A DNA stretch of 64,000 nucleotides from Actinopolymorpha pittospori (GCF_014873875.1 NZ_JADBEM010000001.1:8556001-8620000); one strand, 5' to 3'; positions 1-8,594 are shown, counted from the stretch's first letter. Numbers and translations are program-made. The notes: generated by a model from the letters alone, not told the origin.

Positions 1-757
1 TCTGGCCGTCGTCGTAGACGAAGTAGAGGTTCATCCCGCCGAGTTCCTCGACCCAGCGGTGCTCGACCGCGTCCAGGAAGACCACCTGGTCACAGCCGTG
101 CTCACTCGCCTCCTGCTGGGCGAGCAGGCTGCCGGCGTAGTTGCCGCCACACTTCGCCGCGCCGGTGCCGCCCACCGCCGCACGGGTGTATTCCTGCGAC
201 AGCCAGATCGACACCGGCTTGACGCCCTTGGAGAAGTAGGCACCGGCCGGCGAGGCGATCACGGAGAAGGTCACCTCCCGCGCCGCGCGCACACCGAGGA
301 AGACCTCGGAGGCGAACATGAACGGCCTGACGTAGAGGCTGGTCTCGCCTCCGGCCGGCACCCAGTCACGGTCGACGCTCACCAAGGTGTCCAGCGCGGT
401 CAGGAAGTCCTCCGCGGGAAGCTCGGGCAGGGCCATCCGGTGCGCCGAACGCTGGAAGCGGGCGGCGTTGGCCTCCGGACGGAACGTCCAGATCGAGCCG
501 TCCTCACGGCGGTATGCCTTGAGGCCCTCGAAGATCTCCTGCGCGTAATGAAGCACCGCGGTGGCCGGGTCGATCGTGAGCGGGCCGTAGGGCTTGAGGG
601 TCGCGTCGTGCCACCCCTGCTCGGGCGTCCACGTCACGGTCACCATGTGGTCGGAGAAGTACTTTCCGAACCCCGGGTCGGCAAGGATCTCCGCCCGGCG
701 CGCGGCCGGGACAGGAGACTCGTTGAGTTGCTTGCGGAACTCGAGGCTTGCGGTCAT
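1..757 (-). CDS. ilvE: Branched-chain amino-acid aminotransferase, 3' end cut by window
   Basis: PLP enzyme of fold type IV that transfers the amino group between glutamate and the keto acids of Val, Leu and Ile, the last step of their synthesis in the cytoplasm. The 252 visible residues include the hallmark GTGAAKCGGNYAGSL, where K202 is the expected Schiff-base lysine, and the early HYAQEIFEGLKAY segment. The family is about 360 residues long, so roughly 110 C-terminal residues lie outside the window. The ATG at 757 is followed by a sequence that aligns to the normal family N-terminus. It lies downstream of leuB on the same strand, behind a strong terminator, so it is probably transcribed separately. 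Confidence 0.95.
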   Translation of the reverse strand, partial: MTASLEFRKQLNESPVPAARRAEILADPGFGKYFSDHMVTVTWTPEQGWHDATLKPYGPLTIDPATAVLHYAQEIFEGLKAYRREDGSIWTFRPEANAARFQRSAHRMALPELPAEDFLTALDTLVSVDRDWVPAGGETSLYVRPFMFASEVFLGVRAAREVTFSVIASPAGAYFSKGVKPVSIWLSQEYTRAAVGGTGAAKCGGNYAGSLLAQQEASEHGCDQVVFLDAVEHRWVEELGGMNLYFVYDDGQ

Positions 758-861
758 GGCTGCACCGTACCCAATCCTTGGTCAACCCGCGGTGGCGCGA
801 AGCCCACGGGACCTCCGGCCGTCCGGAGGGTGGAGAGATCTATCGGTCAAACAAGACGAAA

Positions 862-891
862 GGCGCCGCCCGCACGATGGCGGGCGGCGCC
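862..891 (-). terminator. Rho-independent terminator after leuB
   Basis: A perfect 12-bp stem (862-873 with 880-891) closes a 6-base loop. On the minus strand it is followed by a T-rich stretch (TTTCGTCTTGTTTG). It sits 27 bp beyond the leuB stop and separates leuB from ilvE. Confidence 0.85.
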
Positions 892-918
892 TGGCTCCGA
901 AGGCGAAAGCGTCGGAGC

Positions 919-1974
919 CTACGCGGTTACTCGGGCGGCGATGGCGTCGCCGATCTCGGTGGTCGTCCGGGCCGGCGCCCCGGCGCGAGCGGCGATGTCG
1001 GCCGTCGCGGCCTCCTCGATCCGGCGGGCCGCGGCCGGCTCGCCGAGGTGCTCCAGCAGCAACGCCGCCGACAGGATCGCTGCCGTCGGGTCGGCCTTGC
1101 CCTGGCCGGCGATGCCGGGTGCCGAGCCGTGCACCGGCTCGAACATCGAGGGAGCGGTGCGGTCGGGGTTGACGTTGCCGCTCGCGGCGAGGCCGATGCC
1201 GCCGGTCACGGCGGCCGCCAGGTCGGTGAGGATGTCGCCGAACAGGTTGTCGGTCACGATCACGTCGAACCGCTCGGGCTCGGTCACCAGGAAGATCGTC
1301 GCGGCGTCGACGTGGAGGTAGTCGACCTCGACCTCGGGGAACTCCGGCGCCACCTCGGCCACGACCCGCGCCCAGACACCACCGGCGTGCACGAGCACGT
1401 TGGTCTTGTGCACGAGGGTCAGCTTGCCCCGGCGGGCCCTGGCCCGCGCGAAGGCGTCGCGCACCACACGCTCGACGCCGAAGGCGGTGTTGATGCTGAC
1501 CTCGGTGGCCAACTCGTGCGGGGTGCCCTTGCGGACCGTGCCGCCGTTGCCGACGTAGAGACCCTCGGTGCCCTCGCGAACCACGACGAAGTCGATCGGG
1601 GCGTCGCTGGCGAGTGGGGTGGGAACGCCAGGGAAGCTCCGCGAGGGGCGGAGGTTGACGTAGTGGTCGAACTCGAAGCGCAGCCGCAGCAGCAGGCCGC
1701 GCTCGAGGATTCCGGAGGGAAGGTTGGGGTCACCCGGCCGGCCGCCGACGGCTCCGAGAAGGATCACGTCGTGGTCGCGTAGCTCGGCGAGCACCGAGTC
1801 GGGCAGCACCTCGCCGGTCGCGAGGTAGCGTTCCGCGCCCAGGTCGTAGCTGTTCGGCTCGATCTTGACGTCGTGTGCCGGGGCGACCGCCTCGAGGACC
1901 TTCAGTGCCTCAGCCGTGACCTCGGGACCGATGAAGTCGCCCGGGATCACCGCGAGGCGGATGCTCTGCGCCAT
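919..1974 (-). CDS. leuB: 3-isopropylmalate dehydrogenase
   Basis: Oxidatively decarboxylates 3-isopropylmalate to 2-ketoisocaproate with NAD in leucine synthesis. The 351 residues carry the isocitrate/isopropylmalate dehydrogenase landmarks: N-terminal IPGDFIGPEV, the metal-binding DNLFGDILTDLAAA and the C-terminal FEPVHGSAPGIAGQG. The last usually reads SAPDIAG; the Asp is Gly here. ATG 1974 is chosen because the MAQSIRLAVIPG start matches the family; the open frame runs further upstream without a ribosome site. A 51-residue small gene with a very strong ribosome site lies 43 bp upstream on the same strand and is probably co-transcribed. Confidence 0.95.
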   Translation of the reverse strand: MAQSIRLAVIPGDFIGPEVTAEALKVLEAVAPAHDVKIEPNSYDLGAERYLATGEVLPDSVLAELRDHDVILLGAVGGRPGDPNLPSGILERGLLLRLRFEFDHYVNLRPSRSFPGVPTPLASDAPIDFVVVREGTEGLYVGNGGTVRKGTPHELATEVSINTAFGVERVVRDAFARARARRGKLTLVHKTNVLVHAGGVWARVVAEVAPEFPEVEVDYLHVDAATIFLVTEPERFDVIVTDNLFGDILTDLAAAVTGGIGLAASGNVNPDRTAPSMFEPVHGSAPGIAGQGKADPTAAILSAALLLEHLGEPAAARRIEEAATADIAARAGAPARTTTEIGDAIAARVTA

Positions 1975-2017
1975 AGGGTCACCGTACTTGTCCTGTCCAC
2001 ATCTCGACACATCGGTC

Positions 2018-2173
2018 TTACGATGCGGACTTGCGGGTGGCGGTCGGTTTCCCCGCGTCGCGGGCGTCCGAACCACCGGTGGGCTCCACCTGCAGGATGC
2101 TCCGACCACCGTTGTCCCGGCGGTCCAGGGCTTCCTGCACGGCTCGATAGGCCAGTCGCTGGGCCTCTGTCAT
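2018..2173 (-). CDS. Small conserved-looking protein ahead of leuB, function unknown
   Basis: Encodes 51 residues starting MTEAQRLAYRAVQEALDRRD, with an amphipathic, charged first half and a Gly/Thr/Lys/Ser-rich tail. It is not recognised. It is called because AAGGAGG lies about 8 bases before ATG 2173, one of the best ribosome sites in the window, and because it ends 43 bp before leuB on the same strand. A longer frame reaching 2284 has no ribosome site. It could be a small regulatory or stability protein of the leuB operon, but nothing in the sequence shows a role. Confidence 0.6.
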   Translation of the reverse strand: MTEAQRLAYRAVQEALDRRDNGGRSILQVEPTGGSDARDAGKPTATRKSAS

Positions 2174-2238
2174 GGGAATTTCCTCCTTCGCGGTAACGGT
2201 CCTCGAGGTCGTCGAGGAGGGATGCGGACCAGCAGCAC
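2170..2238 (-). CDS. Candidate leader peptide upstream of the small gene and leuB
   Basis: A 22-codon frame opens GTG CTG CTG GTC CGC ATC (peptide MLLVRIPPRRPR...), so four of the first six codons are Leu, Val or Ile. It stops in an ATGA overlap with the start of the 51-residue gene. This would couple its translation to the strong ribosome site of the next gene, which lies inside this frame. The start has only a weak GGAG just ahead. No clear terminator hairpin follows, so a classical attenuator is not shown; translational coupling is the alternative. Confidence 0.3.
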   Translation of the reverse strand: MLLVRIPPRRPRGPLPRRRKFP

Positions 2239-2319
2239 GAACTCCGAGGCGGGGAGCCGGCCCGTTGTCAGCAGAACCCGCCACGGCGGCGAAGGATGCA
2301 TACCCAGGACACGCGCTCG

Positions 2320-2349
2320 AGAATAGTAGGACTTCCTAGTAATTGTCTC
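2320..2349 (-). promoter_or_regulatory. Candidate promoter of the small gene-leuB unit with internal dyad
   Basis: On the minus strand GAGACA (2344-2349) is followed after 18 bp by TATTCT (2320-2325), a plausible -35/-10 pair. The spacer holds a TAGGA-CT-TCCTA dyad (2327-2338). It would give a leader of about 140 bases before ATG 2173. Confidence 0.35.
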
Positions 2350-2410
2350 GCCAGGCGTCAGTGGTTCTCGGATACCGAGACCGCGCACACGTGTGCCACA
2401 CTCTGGCCGC

Positions 2411-2977
2411 ATGAGTGCTCCGCCCCAGCTTCCCGGTGTGGTCACCCGAGCCCACGCACTGTCGCGTCGGCGCGGATTCGTGTCGTCGTGCCGCAACGAG
2501 ACCGGCTGGCTTCTCGCCACCCTGGCCGCGACGCGCACCGGCACCCTCGCCGAGTCCGGCACCGGTTGCGGTGTCGGCTCGGCCTGGCTGCGCAGCGGGA
2601 TGCGCGACGAGGCCCGACTGGTCACCGCGGAGCACGACGCCGGGCTCGTCGAGGCCGTCCGCGAGATGTTCGCGGGTGACGACGCCGTCAGCGTGTTCGA
2701 GGCCGACTGGAAGGAACTCGCGCACGAGGCGCCGTTCTCACTGCTCTTCCTCGACGTACGGGAGGCGAAGCGGGCGGGACCCGACGTCGCCGCGGCGCTC
2801 GTCGAACCGGGCGGGCTCGTCGTCCTGGACGACTTCACGCCGTGCGCGACGTGGCCGCCGATGTATCAGGGCCGGGTGGACGTGACCCGCCAGCAGTGGC
2901 TCACCGACCCGAGGTTCACCACCGTCGAGGTGATGGTGGCCGTCGACGCGAGCGTGCTGATCGCCACCCGGCGCTGA
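2411..2977 (+). CDS. Class I SAM-dependent O-methyltransferase-like protein
   Basis: A 188-residue protein with a Rossmann methyltransferase core: a glycine-rich motif I reading ESGTGCGVGSAWL, an acidic motif II end (TAEHDAGLVEA), LLFLDVRE as motif IV and EPGGLVVLDDF as motif V. The layout resembles small catechol/caffeoyl-CoA type O-methyltransferases (family 3), but the substrate cannot be read from sequence. ATG 2411 is chosen; an in-frame ATG at 2393 is also possible. It is monocistronic, divergent from the leuB unit and convergent with serA. Confidence 0.75.
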   Translation: MSAPPQLPGVVTRAHALSRRRGFVSSCRNETGWLLATLAATRTGTLAESGTGCGVGSAWLRSGMRDEARLVTAEHDAGLVEAVREMFAGDDAVSVFEADWKELAHEAPFSLLFLDVREAKRAGPDVAAALVEPGGLVVLDDFTPCATWPPMYQGRVDVTRQQWLTDPRFTTVEVMVAVDASVLIATRR

Positions 2978-2987
2978 CGCCGCACTG

Positions 2988-3013
2988 GGCGAGCGTCGGC
3001 CGAGACGCTCGCC
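2988..3013. terminator. Bidirectional hairpin between methyltransferase and serA
   Basis: A perfect 10-bp stem (GGCGAGCGTC with its complement) closes a 6-base loop between the convergent stops at 2977 and 3036. There is no clear T-run. Confidence 0.6.
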
Positions 3014-3035
3014 ACCACCCGCCGCGACCCGCGAG

Positions 3036-4661
3036 TCAGTCGTCCAGGTTGATCGCGCGCACGTCTTCGGCGGAGATCTCCCGCACGATCTCGTCCAGCG
3101 CCGCCTGCGGGATGGCCGAGTCGACGGTCATCGCCACCAGCGCCTTGCCGCCTCTGCGGTCCCGGCTGACCTGCATCCCCGCGATGTTGACGCCCGCCGC
3201 ACCGAGGATCCGACCCACGACGCCGACGACGCCCGGACGGTCGACGTACTGCAGCACCGCCATGTGTGCCGTGAGCTCGATCTCGATGTCGAAGCCCTCG
3301 ACCTCGACCAGGCGCTCGATGTGGCGTGGTCCGACGAGCGTGCCGCCGACCGAGACCTGCCGGCCGCTCGCGAGGGTTCCTCGCAACGTGACCAGGTTGC
3401 GGAAGTCGGGGCTGTCCGGATCGGTGCGCAACCGGACCTCGAGCCCGCGTTCGGCCGCCAGCAAGGGCACGTTGACATAGGAGACCTGCTCCTCGACGAC
3501 CGAGGCGAAGATGCCTTTGAGAGCAGCGAGTTCGAGCACCTTGACGTCGTAGTCGGTGATCTCGCCGCGTACCTCGACGTCCAGCTGCAGAGCCACCTCC
3601 CCGGCGAGCGCGGTGAAGATGCGGCCGAGCTTCTCCGCGAGCGGAATGCCGGGTCGGACGTCCTCGGCGATGACGCCACCCTGCACGTTGACGGCGTCGG
3701 GTACGAGGTCGCCGGCGAGGGCGAGGCGGACCGAACGCGCGACCGAGACACCGGCCTTCTCCTGTGCCTCCTCGGTGCTCGCCCCGAGGTGAGGCGTGAC
3801 CACGACGTTGTCGAGTTCGAACAGCGGGGAGTCGGTGCAGGGCTCGGTCGTGAACACGTCGATGCCGGCACCGGCGAGCCGGCGCTCCTTCAACGCGACG
3901 TAGAGCGCGTGCTCGTCGATGAGACCGCCCCGCGCGGCGTTGACGATGATCGCGCCCGGCTTGACCTTCGCGAGTTCGGCCTCGCCGATGAGCCCCATGG
4001 TCTCGGGAGTCTTGGGCAGGTGGATGGTCATCGCGTCGCTGACGGAGAGCAGTTCCTCGAGCGGCACCAGTCGGACACCCATCTGGGCTGCCCGACCGGG
4101 CTGGACGTAGGGGTCGTAGGCCACGACGTTCATGCCGAACGCGGTCAGGCGTTGTGCCACCAGCACACCGATCCGGCCCAACCCGAGAACACCGAGGGTC
4201 TTGTCGAAGAGTTCGACGCCGCTGAACCTGCTCCGCTTCCACTCCCCCGCCCGCAGCGAGGCGTCGGCCGCCGGGATCCGGCGCGCCACCGCGAGCAGCA
4301 GTGCGATGGCGTGCTCGGCGGCCGAGACGATGTTGGACTGCGGAGCGTTGACGACCATCACGCCGGCCTGGGTGGCCGCCTTCACGTCGACGTTGTCCAG
4401 GCCGACACCCGCACGGGCGACGACCTTCAGCCGCGGCGCGGCGGCGAGGGCTTCGACGTCGACCTTGGTCGCGCTACGGACGAGGATGGCGTCGACGTCG
4501 GCGAGCGCGGGCAGCAGCGCCGAACGGTCGGCGCCGTCGCAGTAGCGAATCTCGAAGTCGCCGCCGAGCACCTCGACCGTGGCGGTGGAGAGCTCTTCGG
4601 CGATCAGGACGACGGGCTTGCGCGCAGCGCCGGGCACTGCGGGCAGAACAGGGGAGTTCAC
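3036..4661 (-). CDS. serA: D-3-phosphoglycerate dehydrogenase
   Basis: Oxidises 3-phosphoglycerate with NAD, the first step of serine synthesis. The 541-residue length is the long actinobacterial form. An N-terminal catalytic/NAD domain carries GVGLDNVD, the dinucleotide motif GLGRIGVLVAQRL, NAARGG and TPHLGAST. An intervening domain (about residues 320-460) follows, then a C-terminal ACT domain (VDRPGVVGVVGRILG), the usual site of serine feedback. GTG 4661 is chosen because AGGAGG lies 10 bases upstream; a longer upstream frame lacks a ribosome site. Confidence 0.95.
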   Translation of the reverse strand: MNSPVLPAVPGAARKPVVLIAEELSTATVEVLGGDFEIRYCDGADRSALLPALADVDAILVRSATKVDVEALAAAPRLKVVARAGVGLDNVDVKAATQAGVMVVNAPQSNIVSAAEHAIALLLAVARRIPAADASLRAGEWKRSRFSGVELFDKTLGVLGLGRIGVLVAQRLTAFGMNVVAYDPYVQPGRAAQMGVRLVPLEELLSVSDAMTIHLPKTPETMGLIGEAELAKVKPGAIIVNAARGGLIDEHALYVALKERRLAGAGIDVFTTEPCTDSPLFELDNVVVTPHLGASTEEAQEKAGVSVARSVRLALAGDLVPDAVNVQGGVIAEDVRPGIPLAEKLGRIFTALAGEVALQLDVEVRGEITDYDVKVLELAALKGIFASVVEEQVSYVNVPLLAAERGLEVRLRTDPDSPDFRNLVTLRGTLASGRQVSVGGTLVGPRHIERLVEVEGFDIEIELTAHMAVLQYVDRPGVVGVVGRILGAAGVNIAGMQVSRDRRGGKALVAMTVDSAIPQAALDEIVREISAEDVRAINLDD

Positions 4662-4912
4662 GGGCGGCAGTCCTCCTGCGTCGCGGCGGGGCAATCCGCC
4701 CGAGCACGACCTTGGGCCCGGCACTGCCGTCAGGATAGCCACGCGACGCACCCCTGCGCAGGAGGGCGCACGATTGTTACCGAACGCTCACTTGACGCCA
4801 TTTCCACGGGGCTTGTCCACGATCATGACCTCCGCCAGACCCCTTCCACCGCCGGCCCCACCGGTGATCATGATCGGCCTCACGAAAACGGACGCGCCCG
4901 CGGGGGAAACGG
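4662..4912. other. Intergenic region between ilvC terminator and serA
   Basis: No gene is supported. It must hold the serA promoter (minus strand). A perfect 10-bp palindrome GATCATGATC lies at 4866-4875 and a related CGATCATG near 4817. No convincing -35/-10 pair was identified. Confidence 0.5.
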
Positions 4913-4949
4913 AAAGGCCCCCGCCCGGTCACACCGGTCAGGGGCCTTT
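4913..4949 (-). terminator. Terminator after ilvBNC
   Basis: A 9-bp stem (AAAGGCCCC at 4913-4921 with GGGGCCTTT at 4941-4949) encloses a loop with its own CCGGT/ACCGG mini-stem. It lies just beyond the ilvC stop on the minus strand. Confidence 0.75.
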
Positions 4950-4961
4950 CCCGCACCACGC

Positions 4962-5993
4962 TCAGCCGCGGGCGGCCGTGCCCTCGACGTAGTCGTCGTC
5001 GTGGCTCTTCACCCACGCCATGAGCTCGCGCAGGTCCTTGCCGACCTTCTCGATCGGGTGCTGCTCGGACTCCTCGCGGAACCGCTTGAACTCCGGGCCA
5101 CCGGCGTCCTGGTCGTTGATGAAGCGCTGCGCGAAGGTGCCGTCCTTGATGTCGCTCAGGACGTCGCGCATGTGCGCCTTCACCGCGTCGTCGATGATCC
5201 GCGGGCCCGACACGTAGTCGCCGTACTCGGCCGTGTCCGAAACCGACCAGCGCTGCTTGGCGATGCCGCCCTCGTACATCAGGTCGACGATCAGCTTCAG
5301 CTCGTGCAGGCACTCGAAGTAGGCGACCTCGGGCTGGTAGCCCGCGTCCGTCAGGGTTTCGAAGCCCGCCTGGATCAGCGCGGAGACGCCGCCGCAGAGC
5401 ACCGTCTGCTCACCGAACAGGTCGGTCTCGGTCTCCTCGGTGAACGTCGTCTGGATGCCGCCCGCACGCAGACCGCCGATGGCCTTGGCGTAGGCCAGGG
5501 TGAGCGGCCAGGCGTTGCCGGTCGCGTCCTGCTCGACCGCGACGAGAACGGGCACGCCGCGCCCCTCGCTGTACTCGCGGCGGACCAGGTGTCCCGGCCC
5601 CTTCGGAGCCACCATCGCGACGTCCACACCGGCCGGCGGCTTGATGTAGCCGAAGCGGATGTTGAAGCCGTGGCCGAAGAAGAGCGCGTCTCCCTCGGCG
5701 AGGTTCGGCTCGATCGCCTCGGCGTACAGCTTGCGCTGCGCCGGGTCGGGCGCGAGGACGACGATGAGGTTGGCCTCCGCCACCGCCTCCGCGGGGGTGA
5801 GGACCTTCAGGCCCTCCGCCTCGGCCTTCGCCCGGCTCTTGGAGCCCTCGGGCAGGCCGACGCGCACGTCGACGCCAGAATCACGCAGCGACAGCGCGTG
5901 GGCGTGGCCCTGACTTCCGTATCCGAGTACGGCGACGGTGCGCCCCTGGATCACCGCCAGGTCGGCGTCGTCGTCGTAGAACAGCTTTGCCAC
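4962..5993 (-). CDS. ilvC: Ketol-acid reductoisomerase (NADP+)
   Basis: Rearranges and reduces acetolactate and acetohydroxybutyrate to the dihydroxy acids of valine and isoleucine synthesis; needs Mg2+ and NADPH. At 343 residues it is the short class I form. The N-terminal VLGYGSQGHAHALSLRDSG is the dinucleotide motif and GLPEGSKSRAKAE the cofactor-phosphate loop; the C-terminal knotted domain holds the acidic metal ligands (LIVDLMYEGG region). The start is GTG at 5993, preceded by GAAGGAG; the nearby ATG is out of frame. It is last in ilvB-ilvN-ilvC, 43 bp after ilvN. Confidence 0.97.
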   Translation of the reverse strand: MAKLFYDDDADLAVIQGRTVAVLGYGSQGHAHALSLRDSGVDVRVGLPEGSKSRAKAEAEGLKVLTPAEAVAEANLIVVLAPDPAQRKLYAEAIEPNLAEGDALFFGHGFNIRFGYIKPPAGVDVAMVAPKGPGHLVRREYSEGRGVPVLVAVEQDATGNAWPLTLAYAKAIGGLRAGGIQTTFTEETETDLFGEQTVLCGGVSALIQAGFETLTDAGYQPEVAYFECLHELKLIVDLMYEGGIAKQRWSVSDTAEYGDYVSGPRIIDDAVKAHMRDVLSDIKDGTFAQRFINDQDAGGPEFKRFREESEQHPIEKVGKDLRELMAWVKSHDDDYVEGTAARG

Positions 5994-6036
5994 AACATCT
6001 CCTTCTGCATTCAGTGTGTGATGAGGCCGGTACGGC

Positions 6037-6573
6037 TCAGGCGGACTTCTCGTTCACCCGGTCGAGCGAACGCAGGGTCCGGTCGGTGATCGAGCGGCTA
6101 CCGCGACCAACGGCGACCATGCCTGACTGCACCAGCTCGCGGATCCCGAACGGCTCGAGCACACGCAGCATCGCGTCGAGCTTCTCGGGATTGCCGGTGG
6201 CCTCGATCGTCACGGTATCGGGGGCGACGTCGACCACCTTCGCACGGAACAGCTGCACCGTCTCCAGCACACTGCCGCGAGCCTGTCCGTCGGCCTTCAC
6301 CTTGACCAGGAGCAGCTCCCGCTGCACCGAGGAGGAGGGCTCCAGCTCGACGATCTTGATGACGTTGACGAGTTTGTTGAGCTGCTTGGTGACCTGCTCC
6401 AGCGGGAGCTCCTCGACGTTCACGACGATCGTCATCCGGGAGATCTCCGGATGCTCAGTGGCGCCGACGGCGAGGGAGTCGATGTTGAACCCGCGCCGCG
6501 AGAAGAGCCCGGCGATCCGGGCCAGGACACTGGGCTTGTTCTCCACCAGCACGGAGAGAGTGTGTCGGGACAT
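6037..6573 (-). CDS. ilvN: Acetolactate synthase small (regulatory) subunit
   Basis: Binds the IlvB catalytic subunit, raises its activity and confers valine feedback inhibition. The 178 residues start MSRHTLSVLVENKPSVLARI, a typical ACT domain, with RRGFNIDSLAVG matching the effector-binding loop, followed by the C-terminal ALS_ss_C domain. The ATG at 6573 has AAAGGACGAG upstream. It sits between ilvB and ilvC and is co-transcribed with them. Confidence 0.96.
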   Translation of the reverse strand: MSRHTLSVLVENKPSVLARIAGLFSRRGFNIDSLAVGATEHPEISRMTIVVNVEELPLEQVTKQLNKLVNVIKIVELEPSSSVQRELLLVKVKADGQARGSVLETVQLFRAKVVDVAPDTVTIEATGNPEKLDAMLRVLEPFGIRELVQSGMVAVGRGSRSITDRTLRSLDRVNEKSA

Positions 6574-6639
6574 GGGGTCTCGTCCTTTCGAGCGCCTGGG
6601 CGGAAACGACCACGTTGAATCGGAACCGGAACGGAACCG

Positions 6640-8385
6640 TCAGAGGTCGTCGTTGTCCCAGGCCGGCGCCAGGTCGCGCGCGATCTTGATGTCGTCGTTG
6701 CTGGTACCGGCCGCGACCATCGGCCAGACCATCGCGTCGCGGTGGACCACGAAGTCGACCACCACAGGAACGTCGTTGACGCTCATCGCCTTCGCCAGCA
6801 CGTCGTCGACGTCCTCGGGCCGCTCACAACGCAGTCCGACGCAGCCGTACGCCTCCGCCAGCTTGGCGAAGTCGGGGATGCGGGTGGAGTGCAGGTCGGA
6901 GTTGGAGTAACGCCCGTTGTAGAACAGCGTCTGCCACTGCCGGATCATCCCGAGGCTGGAGTTGTTGATCACCGCGACCTTGATCGGGATGTTCTCCAGC
7001 GCGCAGGTGGCGAGTTCCTGGTTGGTCATCTGGAAGCAACCATCACCGTCGATCGCCCACACGGTGGCGTCGGGCTGGGCGACCTTGGCACCCATCGCCG
7101 CGGGCACGGAGAAGCCCATCGTGCCGGCGCCGCCGGAGTTGAGGAACGTGCCGGGGTTCTCGTAGGAGATGAAGTGCGCGGCCCACATCTGGTGCTGGCC
7201 CACACCCGCGACGTACAACGCCTCGGGCCCGCCGGCCTGGCCGATCTTCTCGATCACGTGCTGCGGGGACAGCGAGCCGTCGTCGGGCTTGTCGTATCCG
7301 AGCGGGTACCGCGAGCGCCACTCCTCCAGCAGCCGCCACCAACCGGCGTAGTCGCCCTTGCGGCCGGCCGCGGCCTCGGCCTGCAGCGCGACCACCAGGT
7401 CGGCGATGACCTCACGGCAGTCGCCCACGATGGGGACGTCGGCGACGCGGTTCTTGGAGATCTCCGCCGGGTCGATGTCCGCGTGGACGACCTTCGCGCG
7501 AGGCGCGAACGTCGCGAGCTTGCCGGTCACCCGATCGTCGAAGCGCGCGCCCAGGCAGATCAGCAGGTCGGACTTCTGCAGCGCACCGACGGCCGCGACC
7601 GTGCCGTGCATGCCGGGCATGCCGAGGTGCAGCGGGTGACTGTCGGGGAAGGCGCCGCGGGCCATCAGCGTGGTGACCACCGGGATGCCGGTCATCTCGG
7701 CGAGGACACGGAGTTCCTTGGCGGCCCGCGCCCGCAGCACACCGCCACCGACGTAGAGAACCGGCCGGCTCGACTCGCTGATCAGCCGGGCCGCCTCCCG
7801 GACCTGCTTGGCGTGCGGCCTGGTCACCGGGCGGTAGCCCGGCAGGTCGACGGAGCCGGGCCAGGAGAAGGTCGTCATCGACTGCATCGCGTCCTTGGAC
7901 ACGTCGACGAGGACCGGGCCGGGCCGACCGGTGGAGGCGATGTGGAACGCCTCGGCGATCGTGCGCGGGATCTCGGCCGGGTCGGTCACCAGGTAGTTGT
8001 GCTTGGTGATCGGCAGCGTGATGCCGCGGATGTCGGCTTCCTGGAAGGCGTCCGTGCCGATCGCGCTCGCCGGGACCTGACCGGTCACGGCGACCATCGG
8101 CACCGAGTCCATGTAGGCGTCCGCGATCGGCGTCACCAGGTTGGTCGCGCCGGGTCCGGACGTCGCCATGCACACGCCCGGCCGTCCGGTCGCGAGTGCG
8201 TAGCCCTCGGCCGCGTGTCCGGCACCCTGCTCGTGCCGGACGAGTACGTGCCGGATCTTTCGCGAGTCCAGGAGCGGGTCGTACGCCGGGAGGATCGCCC
8301 CGCCGGGGATGCCGAACACGGTGTCGACTCCGGCCGCCTCCAGCGACTTGATCAGGCTCTGCGCCCCGGTCATCTGCTCACTCAT
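6640..8385 (-). CDS. ilvB: Acetolactate synthase catalytic subunit
   Basis: ThDP- and FAD-dependent condensation of pyruvate with pyruvate or 2-ketobutyrate, the committed step of branched-chain amino-acid synthesis. The 581 residues show the catalytic glutamate in VRHEQGAGHAAEGYA, the FAD domain in the middle and the ThDP motif starting GDGCFQMTNQELATC and ending in INNSSLGMIRQWQ. ATG 8385 is chosen because GAGG lies 7 bases upstream; an in-frame GTG two codons earlier is less well placed. It is first in ilvBNC and preceded by an attenuator. Confidence 0.96.
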   Translation of the reverse strand: MSEQMTGAQSLIKSLEAAGVDTVFGIPGGAILPAYDPLLDSRKIRHVLVRHEQGAGHAAEGYALATGRPGVCMATSGPGATNLVTPIADAYMDSVPMVAVTGQVPASAIGTDAFQEADIRGITLPITKHNYLVTDPAEIPRTIAEAFHIASTGRPGPVLVDVSKDAMQSMTTFSWPGSVDLPGYRPVTRPHAKQVREAARLISESSRPVLYVGGGVLRARAAKELRVLAEMTGIPVVTTLMARGAFPDSHPLHLGMPGMHGTVAAVGALQKSDLLICLGARFDDRVTGKLATFAPRAKVVHADIDPAEISKNRVADVPIVGDCREVIADLVVALQAEAAAGRKGDYAGWWRLLEEWRSRYPLGYDKPDDGSLSPQHVIEKIGQAGGPEALYVAGVGQHQMWAAHFISYENPGTFLNSGGAGTMGFSVPAAMGAKVAQPDATVWAIDGDGCFQMTNQELATCALENIPIKVAVINNSSLGMIRQWQTLFYNGRYSNSDLHSTRIPDFAKLAEAYGCVGLRCERPEDVDDVLAKAMSVNDVPVVVDFVVHRDAMVWPMVAAGTSNDDIKIARDLAPAWDNDDL

Positions 8386-8564
8386 GAGCACCCTCGCTTC
8401 GCTGTGGCCTCGCGCTGCTGCCCGAGACCCTGTGCTGATCCAACATGTGCGACCTGACGGCGTACCCGTCGGGTCGCTCGCTGCGCTCGCTCACCTGCTC
8501 GCCCTTCCTGGCGGCGCCATGATCACTCGCGTCCTTGTCATCCGGATTGTCTGGGGAAACAAAA

Positions 8565-8594
8565 ACCCCTCGGCCCGAGAGGGCAACGAGGGGT
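8565..8594 (-). terminator. Attenuator terminator in the ilvB leader
   Basis: On the minus strand ACCCCTCG pairs with CGAGGGGT (8587-8594 with 8565-8572) around an inner GCCC/GGGC stem, followed at once by TTTTTGTTT. It lies about 180 bp upstream of the ilvB start and downstream of the Ile-Leu-Val leader peptide, the expected place for an attenuation terminator. GCGCGC blocks in the leader peptide end (about 8631) and just ahead of the terminator (about 8596) could form the competing structure. Confidence 0.8.

Noticed and set aside
4866..4875. GATCATGATC palindrome as a serA operator
   Set aside because: Short, and without a repeated or positioned partner. Kept only as a note in the intergenic entry.
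3264..6089. A 941-codon plus-strand frame
   Set aside because: Antisense of serA and ilvC, both clearly real.
8519..8560. Plus-strand frame MITRVLVIRIVW next to the ilvB leader, looking like an Ile/Val-rich leader peptide
   Set aside because: It is on the strand opposite ilvB, the hairpin has no T-run in that direction and no cognate gene follows. The minus-strand MRPQILVPRQRAG frame fits instead.
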